Positions 44,885 to 55,019 of a DNA stretch of 64,000 nucleotides are shown piece after piece. This stretch comes from Lactococcus garvieae subsp. garvieae. GTDB taxonomy: Bacteria > Bacillota > Bacilli > Lactobacillales > Streptococcaceae. The notes under the pieces are model-generated. The model saw only the letters and a program-made list of their open reading frames with translations, did no database searches and was not told where the DNA came from. Position numbers and translations under genes: made by a program. The stretch covers positions 1,798,001-1,862,000 of the forward strand of contig NZ_CP118950.1 of assembly GCF_029024465.1 (NCBI RefSeq). Reading direction: 5' to 3'. Every line of letters begins with the position of its first letter. The first letter of the stretch is position 1.

Positions 44885-46276
44885 TTATTCTATTAACCAT
44901 TGACTAGACCAAGCCGTTTCTTGTAAATCACTGACTTCTAAATAGCCTAAATTGTGCTCAGTATTAATGACTTGTGTGGGTTTCCATCGATTAACGAGAC
45001 GCACATACCCATCAATAGAAATTTTTTTCCATTGCTCACTATAATAAGTTTCTGGAACTTTTCCGTGCTCTACATAACCTGTCTGGTTTTCATTATGGAG
45101 TAATTCCCCTGTTTCAGCATTTTTAATAACATAATATTTCCCTTTAGGAATGAGTTGCCATTTTTCGTTTAAACCATTTTCATTGCTCAAAACTACTTTG
45201 TCCGACTCAGAATTTAAAGAAATGAATTCCCCCGTTTGTCTATTTTTCAAATCTTGCTTTGGAATATCATATCCTGAATCTTTTTTGTATACATGAACAT
45301 AATCCACTGCCCACTCTTTTGGAAAAACGTCATTATGTTTGCCCGAGCCTGCATCAGTATAAATATTAAGAATCATTCCCATTGGATAATCCGGTGATTC
45401 ATTTATTGTTCTGAATAGCTGTCCATCAAAATAAAACTTTAAAGAGCCTGGTTCCCAATCCACTGCATAGGTATGGTATTCATTCATCAAACTGTCCACC
45501 CCTACTGCACCAGGAACAACTGCTTCCGCACCTCCTTGTGTCGCCGTAGTGCTGTCTGTCCAAGAAGTTGAGAAAAACGGATCATTCCAACCAAAGGTCG
45601 CAACTTGCCAAATTCCTTTTTGGCGATTTTCTTCAGTAATTCCTTTTGTTCCTACAGGACGTTGGACATTTGCACTATAATCAAAGAATGTTTCGATAAT
45701 ATCAATCTCGCCCGTCTGCTTTGAATTGAACCAATCGTTAGTGTCATTTTGCATTCCGACCAACCACCATGCTTGGTGGCCTCCTCCTCCTGCATTAGAG
45801 AGCTTGGCTCGAATTTCAAAATAGCCATAAGTCGTCGCATAACCTCCAGTTTGTGCATCTCCAAGCATCTCCTCGCTGGCTGGAATAGGTGACATTAATT
45901 TCTGAGAGCCGCTAAAATTATGTATCCAATTTTTATTGAACGATTGAATGGCACTTGACTTCACGCCGTTCGTACCATAGCCATAATTATCTTTATCTAG
46001 AGTAGGTGCCCATGGTTTTTGATTGATATCAATATACTCTTTCAAAACACCATCCTCAATGCGATAATTCGCTTTAGCATCCTCTTTATTGTCTGCCCAA
46101 TGTGACAAATAAGAATCCGTCCATTTTGTTTTATCTAAGGTGGGTCCATCAAAGTCATCCTGAAAATCAATGTGATACCCTGGCTTTTCTGGTATCTTGC
46201 TTTCTCCATGAACATTTTGTACTCCAAAAGAAGCAATGCCTAGTGCTGCGCCTGCCAATAAAATTTTCTTTTTCAT
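44885..46276 (-). CDS. Secreted GH16-family glycoside hydrolase with ricin-like domain
   Basis: Extracellular polysaccharide hydrolase of 463 residues. It has a signal peptide (MKKKILLAGAALGIASFGVQ, cleavage near VHGES), a GH16 jelly-roll with catalytic GEIDIIETF (E-x-D-x-x-E) and YHTYAVDWEPG, and from about residue 335 a beta-trefoil, ricin-type module (LKNRQTGEFISL repeats). GH16 enzymes cleave beta-glucans or galactans. It follows the PTS gene by 33 bases and is probably co-transcribed. No cell-wall anchor is seen. Confidence 0.87.
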   Translation of the reverse strand: MKKKILLAGAALGIASFGVQNVHGESKIPEKPGYHIDFQDDFDGPTLDKTKWTDSYLSHWADNKEDAKANYRIEDGVLKEYIDINQKPWAPTLDKDNYGYGTNGVKSSAIQSFNKNWIHNFSGSQKLMSPIPASEEMLGDAQTGGYATTYGYFEIRAKLSNAGGGGHQAWWLVGMQNDTNDWFNSKQTGEIDIIETFFDYSANVQRPVGTKGITEENRQKGIWQVATFGWNDPFFSTSWTDSTTATQGGAEAVVPGAVGVDSLMNEYHTYAVDWEPGSLKFYFDGQLFRTINESPDYPMGMILNIYTDAGSGKHNDVFPKEWAVDYVHVYKKDSGYDIPKQDLKNRQTGEFISLNSESDKVVLSNENGLNEKWQLIPKGKYYVIKNAETGELLHNENQTGYVEHGKVPETYYSEQWKKISIDGYVRLVNRWKPTQVINTEHNLGYLEVSDLQETAWSSQWLIE

Positions 46277-46309
46277 ACACGAATCTCCTGTCCGTTGTAT
46301 CCTTGAATA

Positions 46310-48349
46310 TTAAACTGAGAAAATAGGGGAAGTAAATCCTAAAGTCTCTGGATCGTTAACAATCTGACCTTGCTCACTCTCCATAGCAACAATAATAACC
46401 ATATCCTCCTTTCCTGCAGATTTTATTTCTTCAGTATCCATTTTTGCAAGAAAATCACCATGCTTTATTGATTGTCCTTCTTGTACTTTTATTGTAAAAG
46501 GTTTTCCTTGCAAATCTACAGTATCAATTCCCATATGAATAAGAATTTGATGTCCTTCTCTCGTTTCGATTCCAATTGCATGCTTTGTCGGGAAAATATT
46601 GGTAATGACACCATCCACAGGTGAATATACTTCTCCATTATGGTTTTTAACCGCAAACCCATCTCCCAATGCTTTACCTGAGAACACTTCATCCGGAACT
46701 TGCTCCATTGGAAGAATATTGCCTTTCGCTGGAGAATAGAGTTCTAGATTACTTTTCTTCTGTTGAGAGATATTTGAATGTATTGTTAGGTCCTGTTTCA
46801 GTGTACTTGGCAAGTTTAGTTTCCCTGATTTCAAGTTTTCAATATAATTCTCTAAATCTTCTCGTAGCGTCTCAACTCCTATTCCAATGATAATTTGAAT
46901 ATGTTTTTGTTTATCAACTACACCTGATGAAGGGAAGGTTTTCAATAAATTAATATCAACTTTACTTGCATCTTTAACATCACAACGCAAACGTGTGTAA
47001 CAATTATAAACTTCTACAATGTTTGAAACCCCACCAAGGCCTTGAACAAGTATCGCTAAACCAGCTTCTTTTTCTTTCGCCACCATTGTGTTTTCGTCAT
47101 CATTTTCAAGCATTGCCTCACGGCCAATGGTTGGTAAATTCAATTTAAGAATAACTGTTTTAAATGCAAAATACTCAATAATCCCCAGTCCCAAAGCAAT
47201 TGGGAGAATCCAATATTGATGCCCTAAATTTAATGGAACAAATAATGAAGGTATTGTTTCTGGAATACTCCCAATCATTACTTTCAATCCCAAAATATCA
47301 GAGAAGAAATAACCTAGCCCAAACACGACTGCATGAATTACCCAAAGTACCGGAGCCGTAAATAAGAACAAAAATTCAATTGGTTCAGTTACACCAGCCA
47401 AAGCAGCAACAATAACTGTTGGGAAAACAATTGCTTTAACCTTTGCTTTATTTTCAGGGCGTGCAGTTTTAATAAAGGCAAGGGAAATCGCTAGTGGAAG
47501 TGCCAATGGACCAAAATTAGTTAAGAATCCAATTGCGGGATTCATTTGCGTCACCGAACCAATATCCCCAAGTTGTGCCAACCAAATGTTATAGGCGCCA
47601 CTCACTGCTTGACCAGCAATTTCTGCAGTACCACCTACGGGAGTATAAAGCATTGGCATCCATAAGAGGTGATGCATGCCCACAGGTAACAGCATTCGAT
47701 TAAGAAAACCATAACCAAAGAACCCAAAGGGGCCAGATTTAGCCATTCCATCTACCAAGAAATTAATTCCTGAATTTATCATAGGCCAAATATAAGTAAT
47801 AATAATAGCTAGAAAAATTGTCACAAAGAGAGTCAAAACAAAGGCAAACTTCGTTCCCTCATAAGGCGCTAAATATTTGTGGAACTTAACATTACCAAAA
47901 CGATTAAGCATAAATCCTACAAGGCAACCTAAAATAATGCCTAAAAAGACTCCCATATCATTGACTTGAATTCCTAGAACTGTATTTTGTCCTGTTCCAA
48001 ACAACCCCATTTCGCCTTCTTTTGCCAAACGATTTGTAAGCGTCAGCCAAGCATTATTCGCAAATAGAAATATCATGAATGTACTCACCGCAGTGATTGC
48101 GGCATCTGTTTTCTTTTTAGCGAGTGCAGTTGCAATGCCCACACAGAAAATGATCGATAATGAGCCTATTACTCCACTCGTAATAATACCAAAGAAGAAA
48201 TCTCCAATAGTTTTAAACAAACCTGGCATAAACTCCATTTTCATTATGGCAGCGATTGAGATAATTAACCCCGAAACTGCCATAAACATCACAGGTTGAA
48301 TAATCGCTCGTGCAAATGTTTGCGTTGCTTTCTGAAATGATTCTTTCAT
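46310..48349 (-). CDS. PTS transporter EIICBA, glucose/glucoside family
   Basis: Phosphorylating sugar importer of 679 residues: membrane EIIC (about 1-400, with the LLPVGMHHLLWMP segment and AGVTEPIEF sugar loop), EIIB with phospho-Cys in VYNCYTRLRC (about 455), and EIIA with active His in LIHMGIDTV (about 600). The EIIC family fits alpha-glucosides such as maltose, in line with the GH4 enzyme. ACTCCTT revcomp gives the ribosome site. A cre-like operator lies about 50-65 bases upstream. Confidence 0.9.
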   Translation of the reverse strand: MKESFQKATQTFARAIIQPVMFMAVSGLIISIAAIMKMEFMPGLFKTIGDFFFGIITSGVIGSLSIIFCVGIATALAKKKTDAAITAVSTFMIFLFANNAWLTLTNRLAKEGEMGLFGTGQNTVLGIQVNDMGVFLGIILGCLVGFMLNRFGNVKFHKYLAPYEGTKFAFVLTLFVTIFLAIIITYIWPMINSGINFLVDGMAKSGPFGFFGYGFLNRMLLPVGMHHLLWMPMLYTPVGGTAEIAGQAVSGAYNIWLAQLGDIGSVTQMNPAIGFLTNFGPLALPLAISLAFIKTARPENKAKVKAIVFPTVIVAALAGVTEPIEFLFLFTAPVLWVIHAVVFGLGYFFSDILGLKVMIGSIPETIPSLFVPLNLGHQYWILPIALGLGIIEYFAFKTVILKLNLPTIGREAMLENDDENTMVAKEKEAGLAILVQGLGGVSNIVEVYNCYTRLRCDVKDASKVDINLLKTFPSSGVVDKQKHIQIIIGIGVETLREDLENYIENLKSGKLNLPSTLKQDLTIHSNISQQKKSNLELYSPAKGNILPMEQVPDEVFSGKALGDGFAVKNHNGEVYSPVDGVITNIFPTKHAIGIETREGHQILIHMGIDTVDLQGKPFTIKVQEGQSIKHGDFLAKMDTEEIKSAGKEDMVIIVAMESEQGQIVNDPETLGFTSPIFSV

Positions 48350-48395
48350 AATAACTCCTTAATGTTATTTTTATTTTCAATCATAGTTTACAAGA

Positions 48396-48413
48396 TTGCA
48401 AACGCTTACGCAA
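48396..48413. promoter_or_regulatory. cre-like/RpiR operator candidate before the PTS gene
   Basis: TTGCAAACGCTTACGCAA is an imperfect palindrome that repeats the site before chbG. Confidence 0.55.
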
Positions 48414-49058
48414 TAGACCAGAGGGTTTTATATTCTATTTTCAATTTCTGAAAATATTTGCAACTTTTGAAAATTACATTATCTAACTGTTCATACTCCC
48501 TAAAAAAAAGAAGATTTAAAGGAAGTTGCTGGAAAACACAAGAAGCTTATATTTTCAGTAACTTCAATTTTATTAGGATGGTTTTTTTATATATTATAAT
48601 TTGATATTTTATACACTCAGGACTAATTTTTGAACAAAAAAAAGGCAACTTCATAAGAAATCGCTGTTTTTTTGAGGCTTACTTCTTCTCATCAAATGTA
48701 GAATGTTCCATATATCCAATCTTTTTAAGTTTCAAACGAAACTCGAACCCATTTGCACTTTCTGATCAAATCGGAGACCCTATCATCTCCCAACTTACCC
48801 CTTTTCCAAATATAGCTTCAAATTTCTCAGAATCGGGATTAGATGCTTAGCATACAAAAACTTTTATGAACTATCCAAAGGTTTTGTTATTGTTTTTTCA
48901 TATCCCAATAAAGATATTTTTTACCCATATTATAGTACCAACGATATCATTTTAATCGGTGATAACGATACAATTAAACCTAAAATAAAAATAGTCACGT
49001 TTACAGTTTCGCAAGACAACAAAAAAAGCAAGAATCGCTAAACTCTTGCTATCACTGA
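48414..49058. other. Degenerate intergenic region at the element border
   Basis: No intact ORF. On the minus strand 48680-48850 holds a decayed coding fragment (ANGFEFRLKLKKIGYMEHST after an internal TGA) of unknown origin. A/T hairpins are near 48640-48675. Confidence 0.45.
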
Positions 49059-49112
49059 TGCCGAGGACCGGTTTCGAACCGGTACGAAGGTTACCCTTCG
49101 CAGGATTTTAAG
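49059..49112 (-). tRNA. 3' fragment of tRNA-Leu, attachment-site scar
   Basis: On the minus strand CTTAAAATCCTGCG, a variable arm CGAAGG-GTAA-CCTTCG, T-arm ACCGGTTCGAAACCGGT and acceptor CCTCGGCA form the 3' part of a class II tRNA, probably Leu(TAA). The 5' half is absent. Upstream the sequence does not continue the anticodon stem. This is the typical leftover when an element integrates at the 3' end of a tRNA gene. Confidence 0.78.
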
Positions 49113-49303
49113 TTTCAAATTTAGCGATTTTTATAGCTTTCTAAAAGTTTAAAACGCTCTACAATCACATTTAACAGCACTTCTATTTTTGTACATTTGC
49201 TTAAAACTCTGGTTTTTGGTCAAACTTTGGGAAAGTCATATATTCCTTGGAAGGTATATAATAAATTAGACACGAAGTTAAGAGAATTCGTGAAAGGTTT
49301 ATT

Positions 49304-49559
49304 ATGGCACGTCCAAAATACACAAGTCGTGGACTCAAAATGAAATAAAAGCGGATTGAAACTTGTCCAAAAGCTGATGCATGAGCAAGAATTAAAATCA
49401 GTTGTAAATAAGAAATTCAAAGCTGCTAAAAGTCAGTCAAATAATATTTCAAGAGACAAACTCATAGTTAATGAACCTAGTCACGTCAACCAAGTTCAGG
49501 GATTAAAGTATTTAACACCCTATGAATTTGAAAATAAACAGAAAATTATAGCCGCTTAG
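49304..49559 (+). pseudogene. Deleted IS3-family transposase remnant
   Basis: The start MARPKYTSRGLKMK-stop looks like a transposase orfA beginning. It is followed by a fragment KLMHEQELKSVVNKKFKAAK of the IS3 orfB N-terminal part joined directly to the orfB C-terminus (LKYLTPYEFENKQ). The catalytic DDE core is missing. It is an inactive scar next to the att fragment. Confidence 0.6.
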
Positions 49560-49646
49560 GCATAAAGGAAATTTACTTATTCTGCTGTCTAATTTCTTGA
49601 CTTAATGTCAATACTTTTTTATTTTTCTGTATAGATATTTACTTTA

Positions 49647-49976
49647 CTATGACATATACCTAAATAAAAATAAAGGAGTACCATACATTACTATTTGATT
49701 TGATTTAACAAATATCGCCTCTACTACTATATTCTTTTCCGCATAGATATTATTAAAAATTTTCAGACATAAAATACTCATTAATAATTCGTTGCTTTTA
49801 AACTTCTTCCCACATTGAAAATCTTGACCAAGATTAACATGACCAACAAGTGCACTTAAAACAATATAAGCTCCAGCAATATTAGTCTCTTTACAAATTA
49901 TTGATACAATATTGTCAACAATAGACAATTCCACTTCTTTGCGTAAGTTCTCATTAATAAATAGTTTCTTAGACAT
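49647..49976 (-). CDS. Extra gene at the 3' end of the cyl operon, unknown
   Basis: A 109-residue protein (MSKKLFINENLRKEVELSIV at the start) with AAAGGGAAAG upstream, 46 bases after cylK. The middle (AGAYIVLSALVGHVNLGQDF) and beta-rich end could be a hotdog thioesterase-like fold, but I am not certain. In the group B Streptococcus operon cylK is the last gene, so this is an addition. It shares the low GC of the cluster. Confidence 0.6.
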   Translation of the reverse strand: MSKKLFINENLRKEVELSIVDNIVSIICKETNIAGAYIVLSALVGHVNLGQDFQCGKKFKSNELLMSILCLKIFNNIYAEKNIVVEAIFVKSNQIVMYGTPLFLFRYMS

Positions 49977-50022
49977 TTTCTTTCCCTTTATATTTTTTCA
50001 GAAACTACTTTATTCTTTGATA

Positions 50023-50604
50023 TTAAATAAAAGGTTTTGTTGAAATTTCTGTAAAAGTTCCATTTAAAGTATCGACTTGGTAATATAGTATATTTTCAGT
50101 GTTTACAGAGCATATACCAATGACTAGATCATTTACCTTAGTATAGCTCATATTTAAGTCACAACTATTTGAACATTTTATAATTGCCTCTCTCTTCAAC
50201 CATTTTTGATAAAACATTTTCTTTCTATCTTCTAGCATTAAGTGTTTATTAGATCCGATAAATTTATCATAAGTTTGTTCCTTCCTATCTATATATATTT
50301 CTGCATCTAATCCAATAGAAAGTGATGCTATACCTAAAACATAGTAATTACCCGAATGAGATAGGCTTATGAAAAAAGGAAGATTCCTAAATTTATGAAC
50401 GGAAGTGAAAAAAGACTGAGAAGAAATTTGTTCAGAAAGTCCCTTCATTTTTAGAATTCCATAAACAAAATGACTTCCAACAACCAATTTTCTCTTTGTT
50501 GATTTACGACTTGCTTCTTCAAAACGTTTTAAACGTTCACCTGATAAACAATTTTCTAAAGAATTAGTTTTATCTTCAAAAATATATATTTCAATTTCTT
50601 TCAT
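50023..50604 (-). CDS. cylK: CylK, 4'-phosphopantetheinyl transferase-type protein
   Basis: Expected to attach the phosphopantetheine arm to AcpC. The 193-residue protein has the Sfp-type motifs FISLSHSG, SIGLDAEIY (metal-binding Asp/Glu) and WLKREAIIK. It overlaps cylJ by 14 bases and follows the gene order of the group B Streptococcus cyl operon. Confidence 0.85.
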   Translation of the reverse strand: MKEIEIYIFEDKTNSLENCLSGERLKRFEEASRKSTKRKLVVGSHFVYGILKMKGLSEQISSQSFFTSVHKFRNLPFFISLSHSGNYYVLGIASLSIGLDAEIYIDRKEQTYDKFIGSNKHLMLEDRKKMFYQKWLKREAIIKCSNSCDLNMSYTKVNDLVIGICSVNTENILYYQVDTLNGTFTEISTKPFI

Positions 50605-51802
50605 TGAGAAAACTCTCTACCTCGATAAGTATATTATTTAATGAACGAGAGGACTCCCTTACTATTTCATATCTAATTTCTTCAATAGAATTAGCATAGG
50701 ATTGAAGAGACTTATAAAAGTTGAAAACAGAAGATTGAATCTCTTCTAAGTTTGATTCTTTATTCAGAAAAGCACATGCTCCTAGTTTACTAAATTTTTT
50801 TATATTCCACATTTGTTCATTAAACATGGGAACACCTATAAAAGGTATCCCTTGTTCAGCCATTGCATAAACAGTTCCTTGCCCCCCATGTATAATAGCG
50901 AAATGTATCTTATCTTTCAGATTTTTAAAGTCAATGAGATTTACAAACTCCACATCCTTATCTTTAAAATTATATTTTTCACCAAAGGTTGTTAAGATAT
51001 AAGGGAAATCATTCGGTAATTTTTCTACAAACTTTTGAACCCAATTTGGGTCAGAAGACGTTCCAAAACTTAAGAGTACTTTCTTTCTCTGCACCTTGAG
51101 TATAGGTAACTTCTCAATCTTTTTATTAGGTTTAAAGATTATGGGACCGACCACTTTTAACGAGGATTTTTTTATGTCATAGAATTTACTATAATCAGAT
51201 ATTAAATTTAAATCACCAGTAAAAAGCTCCAAAGCATTTTTCATTGTTTCAGAATTATGATTTTTTAAGTATCGATTCCAAGTTTCTACATTTTTAGAAT
51301 AATTATTAATTAATTTTTTTAATGTATTTTTTACTTTTTCTGTCTGATACTTTGTCTTTTTATGATATGGTATGACACCTTGAATATTATCAACAATCTC
51401 ATCAATTTGTATAGCACCTGATAAAATCCAAACCAAAGGTATTTTTTCTATTTTACAACTTATTACAATGCTTAATCTATAGCCTGTAAAAACCGCATCA
51501 AAGATATTTTTCTGAAGGAAAGCACGTTCTGCATTACAAATTACAGAAATTTCTTCATCAGACAAGAAGTTAAAATCAGTATCAAAAGAAAAAAACTTCC
51601 GATATCGTGTCTTATCGTATATATTTTTATCTTCTTTAAGGCTATGAAATATATATTTTGAATTTTTAAATAGAAAAGAGTAATAAACTTCTCCTAATAT
51701 ATGAATCTCATAGCCAGATTTGAAAAAATAATCAGCAATTTGTGACATGCGTTGACTTTCTCCTAAATTCATCATAAAGGGTGCAAATAAAAACTTTTTC
51801 AA
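50591..51802 (-). CDS. cylJ: CylJ, GT1-family glycosyltransferase
   Basis: The 403-residue protein resembles macrolide/UDP-glycosyltransferases: N-terminal FLFAPFMMNLGESQRMSQIA acceptor part and a C-terminal donor site with FAIIHGGQGTVYAMAEQGIP (His-Gly-Gly motif). In the granadaene pathway CylJ is thought to add the sugar (rhamnose) to the polyene. It sits 58 bases after cylI. Confidence 0.85.
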   Translation of the reverse strand: MKKFLFAPFMMNLGESQRMSQIADYFFKSGYEIHILGEVYYSFLFKNSKYIFHSLKEDKNIYDKTRYRKFFSFDTDFNFLSDEEISVICNAERAFLQKNIFDAVFTGYRLSIVISCKIEKIPLVWILSGAIQIDEIVDNIQGVIPYHKKTKYQTEKVKNTLKKLINNYSKNVETWNRYLKNHNSETMKNALELFTGDLNLISDYSKFYDIKKSSLKVVGPIIFKPNKKIEKLPILKVQRKKVLLSFGTSSDPNWVQKFVEKLPNDFPYILTTFGEKYNFKDKDVEFVNLIDFKNLKDKIHFAIIHGGQGTVYAMAEQGIPFIGVPMFNEQMWNIKKFSKLGACAFLNKESNLEEIQSSVFNFYKSLQSYANSIEEIRYEIVRESSRSLNNILIEVESFLNERN

Positions 51803-51860
51803 TAATGTACCTCCTCGTAATAAGAAATGGTGTATAAAATAAGATAGTGCTAAATTTATA

Positions 51861-54062
51861 TTATTTCCGAATAATCATAAATGATACTCCTCCAAAATGA
51901 GAATACGAAAGAATGATATAATATCCTGGAGAAAACGAGGAATCATTCAAAAGAAAAGGGATCTCCTCTCCAGCACCATCTGAAGAAAATCCTAAATCAT
52001 ATTTACATACGTTAATGTTTAATAGGCTATCTAAAGACTCAAAAATTTCATATTCTACGGCAGAAGTTTTTTTATTACCATTCCATACGACTTCTCTTAT
52101 ATCTCCCAATTCAAGTCCTATATCTGTAATTTTATCTTTTATAGCAGAGATTATTTTATTTCCAATATATTTTGGAGAATTACTTTTATTATCGTATTTT
52201 ATTTGTTCGGAACAAATAATTTTGTGAGTATTTGCTTCATCATGTGATGATAAAATCATAGCTTGACAATAATCTGCAGCAACAAATGTATCACCATCAT
52301 ATCCTAAAGTTTCCCAAGCCAGAAGAGATAAGTCAGTCCATTGAGTCGCAGACACAAGTACAATATATTCTAAGCCTTCATTTTTCATAAGCTCTCTAGA
52401 ATATATTTCTCCATCAATAAACCCAACATTTGAAGAAATAACAGAAACTGGTCCTTTAATCCCAAAAAGAATAGAAAGCATACCAGCCGCTGCATTCATA
52501 ACAGTAAATGGAAACTTTGCTGCCGACACTTTATTATATCCATCTCTTTGAATTTGATTTTCAATATCTTCCACCACTTCAATAGGTCCTGTAGTCGTAC
52601 TAAAAAGTATACCTATTTTGCTAGAATCGATTTTTTTTATATTTAAACCACTTCGATCAATTGCTACTGCTACAGTATTTGCTATCATTTTTGAAAAACG
52701 ATCCATTTTCCTGAACTGAGCTGGATTTAATCTTGAGGATTTTGTTTTATCAATATATCTTAACCCTTCTATTTTAGAAAAATCTGCCGTAATTATTTCG
52801 TACATTTCCTTCTTATCACTAGAATTTTCTATTGTAGATGCGAAAGACAAAACATTTGGTTGAACAGATTCCTGAACTTTATACGTTTCTTCAGAAACAG
52901 TATCTCTGGCTAAAAGTATGCCGCTATTATTTCCTCCAAAAGCAAAAGACAGATTCAAAGCATAGTCTATTTCTTTTTCAATACTGTCTCTCATGACAAA
53001 ACGGTTACTATTTTCTTGAAAATCTACTTTTGTAGCAGGTATCTTATTTTCTTGAATAGCTAAAATACAGTTTATTATCTCAAGTATCCCAGCTGCGCCA
53101 AGTGCATGCCCTGTACTTCCTTTTGTACTACTTATCTTGGTAGATTCTGGAAAAATTTTATCAAACATTGATTTTTCCATATTATCATTTGCTTTGGTCC
53201 CAGTACCATGCCCATTAATATAATCTATTTTATTTAGAGGTACTACTGACTGAAAAGATATATTTTCTGCAACACGAATTGCACCTTCCCCCGTGGACTT
53301 AGGAGCTGTGATATGATAACCATCAGAAGTTATTGATCCAGCTAGTATCTTCCCAAAACCTCTCGGTCTATCTCTTTCTAAAACAACAAATCCTGCACCT
53401 TCACCTAAACTAATTCCTTTACCAGTAGAGTATGGCTGACAAGCAGATTCTTTATTAATTGCTCCAAGTGAGCTAAATCCAGCTAAAGAAATATCACTCA
53501 ATTCATCACACCCACCACATATAGCTATATCACATTTATTATCTTGTAAAAGCTGCATTCCCAGAATAACAGCATTGTTACTTGCTGAACATGCTGTAGA
53601 AATAACATAATAACTTGCATCATTAAAACCATAGTGTTGAATGAGTTGATCGGCTATATTATGAAGTTGTCTCTCTTCAAATACATGTTTCGGTATAGTA
53701 TAATTTCCTTTTTTAAATTGATAGAAGGCGGCTTGACCAGGTATTTTACCTCCTAGTGATGTCCCTAAGCAAATTGCAATTCTCGTATGCTTTATATCTT
53801 TATTAAAATTAGCAGATTGAATGGCCTCGTCAAAAGCAGAAAAAGCCATTTTAAAATTTTTAGATTGTTTTTGATATTTTTCTGGTATATCTGAAATGTT
53901 AGATACCTGTCCAACAAACGCTTGTAACTCATGCTTCCCATTGGTAAATCTTTTTCTATTTATGGTATGTTTTTTAGAAAACAAATTCCTTTTATGTTCT
54001 TCTAAGTTAAATCCAAGAGATGATATTACTCCAACTCCTGTAATATTTATATTTGTTTTCAT
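51861..54062 (-). CDS. cylI: CylI, fused ketosynthase and ketosynthase-like (chain-length) protein
   Basis: The 733-residue protein condenses malonyl units on the polyene chain. The first half is a full ketosynthase with nucleophile STACSASNNA, GHGTGTKANDN and STKGSTGHALGAAG histidines. The second half (from about residue 400) repeats the fold but has SVISSNVGFIDG where the active cysteine belongs, as in chain-length factors. ATG 54062 lies four bases after the cylF stop. The upstream reading into cylF is not used. Confidence 0.9.
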   Translation of the reverse strand: MKTNINITGVGVISSLGFNLEEHKRNLFSKKHTINRKRFTNGKHELQAFVGQVSNISDIPEKYQKQSKNFKMAFSAFDEAIQSANFNKDIKHTRIAICLGTSLGGKIPGQAAFYQFKKGNYTIPKHVFEERQLHNIADQLIQHYGFNDASYYVISTACSASNNAVILGMQLLQDNKCDIAICGGCDELSDISLAGFSSLGAINKESACQPYSTGKGISLGEGAGFVVLERDRPRGFGKILAGSITSDGYHITAPKSTGEGAIRVAENISFQSVVPLNKIDYINGHGTGTKANDNMEKSMFDKIFPESTKISSTKGSTGHALGAAGILEIINCILAIQENKIPATKVDFQENSNRFVMRDSIEKEIDYALNLSFAFGGNNSGILLARDTVSEETYKVQESVQPNVLSFASTIENSSDKKEMYEIITADFSKIEGLRYIDKTKSSRLNPAQFRKMDRFSKMIANTVAVAIDRSGLNIKKIDSSKIGILFSTTTGPIEVVEDIENQIQRDGYNKVSAAKFPFTVMNAAAGMLSILFGIKGPVSVISSNVGFIDGEIYSRELMKNEGLEYIVLVSATQWTDLSLLAWETLGYDGDTFVAADYCQAMILSSHDEANTHKIICSEQIKYDNKSNSPKYIGNKIISAIKDKITDIGLELGDIREVVWNGNKKTSAVEYEIFESLDSLLNINVCKYDLGFSSDGAGEEIPFLLNDSSFSPGYYIILSYSHFGGVSFMIIRK

Positions 54063-54066
54063 TTCT

Positions 54067-55014
54067 TTACCAACTTTCAGGGATGACATATGGATTTGAA
54101 AGAGTTGTAAGTTCTGTACCATTTTCTGTACATAAGTGGATACCCGAATGAGCATAATATGAATCTACAAAAAGGAGCCCAATATAATTTCTATCTGCCT
54201 TACCATCTATATTTTCCTTAACATAATGAATTTTTCCTATTTGTTGTTTATCAAAATAAACTATATCATTTTCACAAACTTTATTGGCAGAAGAAAAGGC
54301 AATACTTTGCATAGTAGAATTGTCAATTTTATTTAAAAGTGCTTTTTTCCCCCTAAAGTCTTCTTTCGTAAAATCTAAATTCCAAGAATATCCCAATTCA
54401 AATAAATTATTTCTACTTTTAAATATGTTTGACAACGGATGATTGACTTCAAACTTCACATAATCCTCCAGTTCTTTATCAAATTGCTTCACTCCCTTTA
54501 AATGTATTTTAATGAATTCCTCTAGATTATCAGAATTTATAAGAAATTGATAACCAAATTCTCCTGAAAATCCAAATCTTGACAAGATAATTTCTGAATT
54601 TTCAAATTGTGATAAGATAATTGCTCGAAAATTTAAGGTTGAAATATCATAATTATAAAAATGCTGAGCAATTTCTCCAGAATTTTTTCCTTCAATTTGA
54701 ATCAATGTTTTTTCTTGTGAGATCTCTTTAATTTCAAAGCCTTCACTATTCGTAAATAATGATAATAAGTCTCCTTCAGAAAACAATAAGTATTTATCTT
54801 CTAGTTTATAAAAAAACACCTCATCAAATACCTGTCCGTCTTCATTGAGTATAAATGAATACCCTGACGTATCTATATCTATAAATTCTAAAATTTTAGG
54901 AATATAATACTCTAAAATCTCTTCTGCCCTATCTCCAGTGATTTCAAATATATTTCCATCGAATGTCTTCCATGATTTGTTTTTTCTAAAATCAGTATAA
55001 TTTTTATTATCCAT
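54067..55014 (-). CDS. cylF: CylF, aminomethyltransferase (GcvT)-like protein
   Basis: The 315-residue protein has the folate-binding fold of glycine-cleavage T proteins (TGDRAEEILEYYIPKIL, RFGFSGEFGYQFLINS). In group B Streptococcus CylF is part of the operon but its exact step in granadaene synthesis is not settled. Starts five bases after cylE and runs into cylI. Confidence 0.82.
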   Translation of the reverse strand: MDNKNYTDFRKNKSWKTFDGNIFEITGDRAEEILEYYIPKILEFIDIDTSGYSFILNEDGQVFDEVFFYKLEDKYLLFSEGDLLSLFTNSEGFEIKEISQEKTLIQIEGKNSGEIAQHFYNYDISTLNFRAIILSQFENSEIILSRFGFSGEFGYQFLINSDNLEEFIKIHLKGVKQFDKELEDYVKFEVNHPLSNIFKSRNNLFELGYSWNLDFTKEDFRGKKALLNKIDNSTMQSIAFSSANKVCENDIVYFDKQQIGKIHYVKENIDGKADRNYIGLLFVDSYYAHSGIHLCTENGTELTTLSNPYVIPESW

Positions 55015-55019
55015 AGTTC

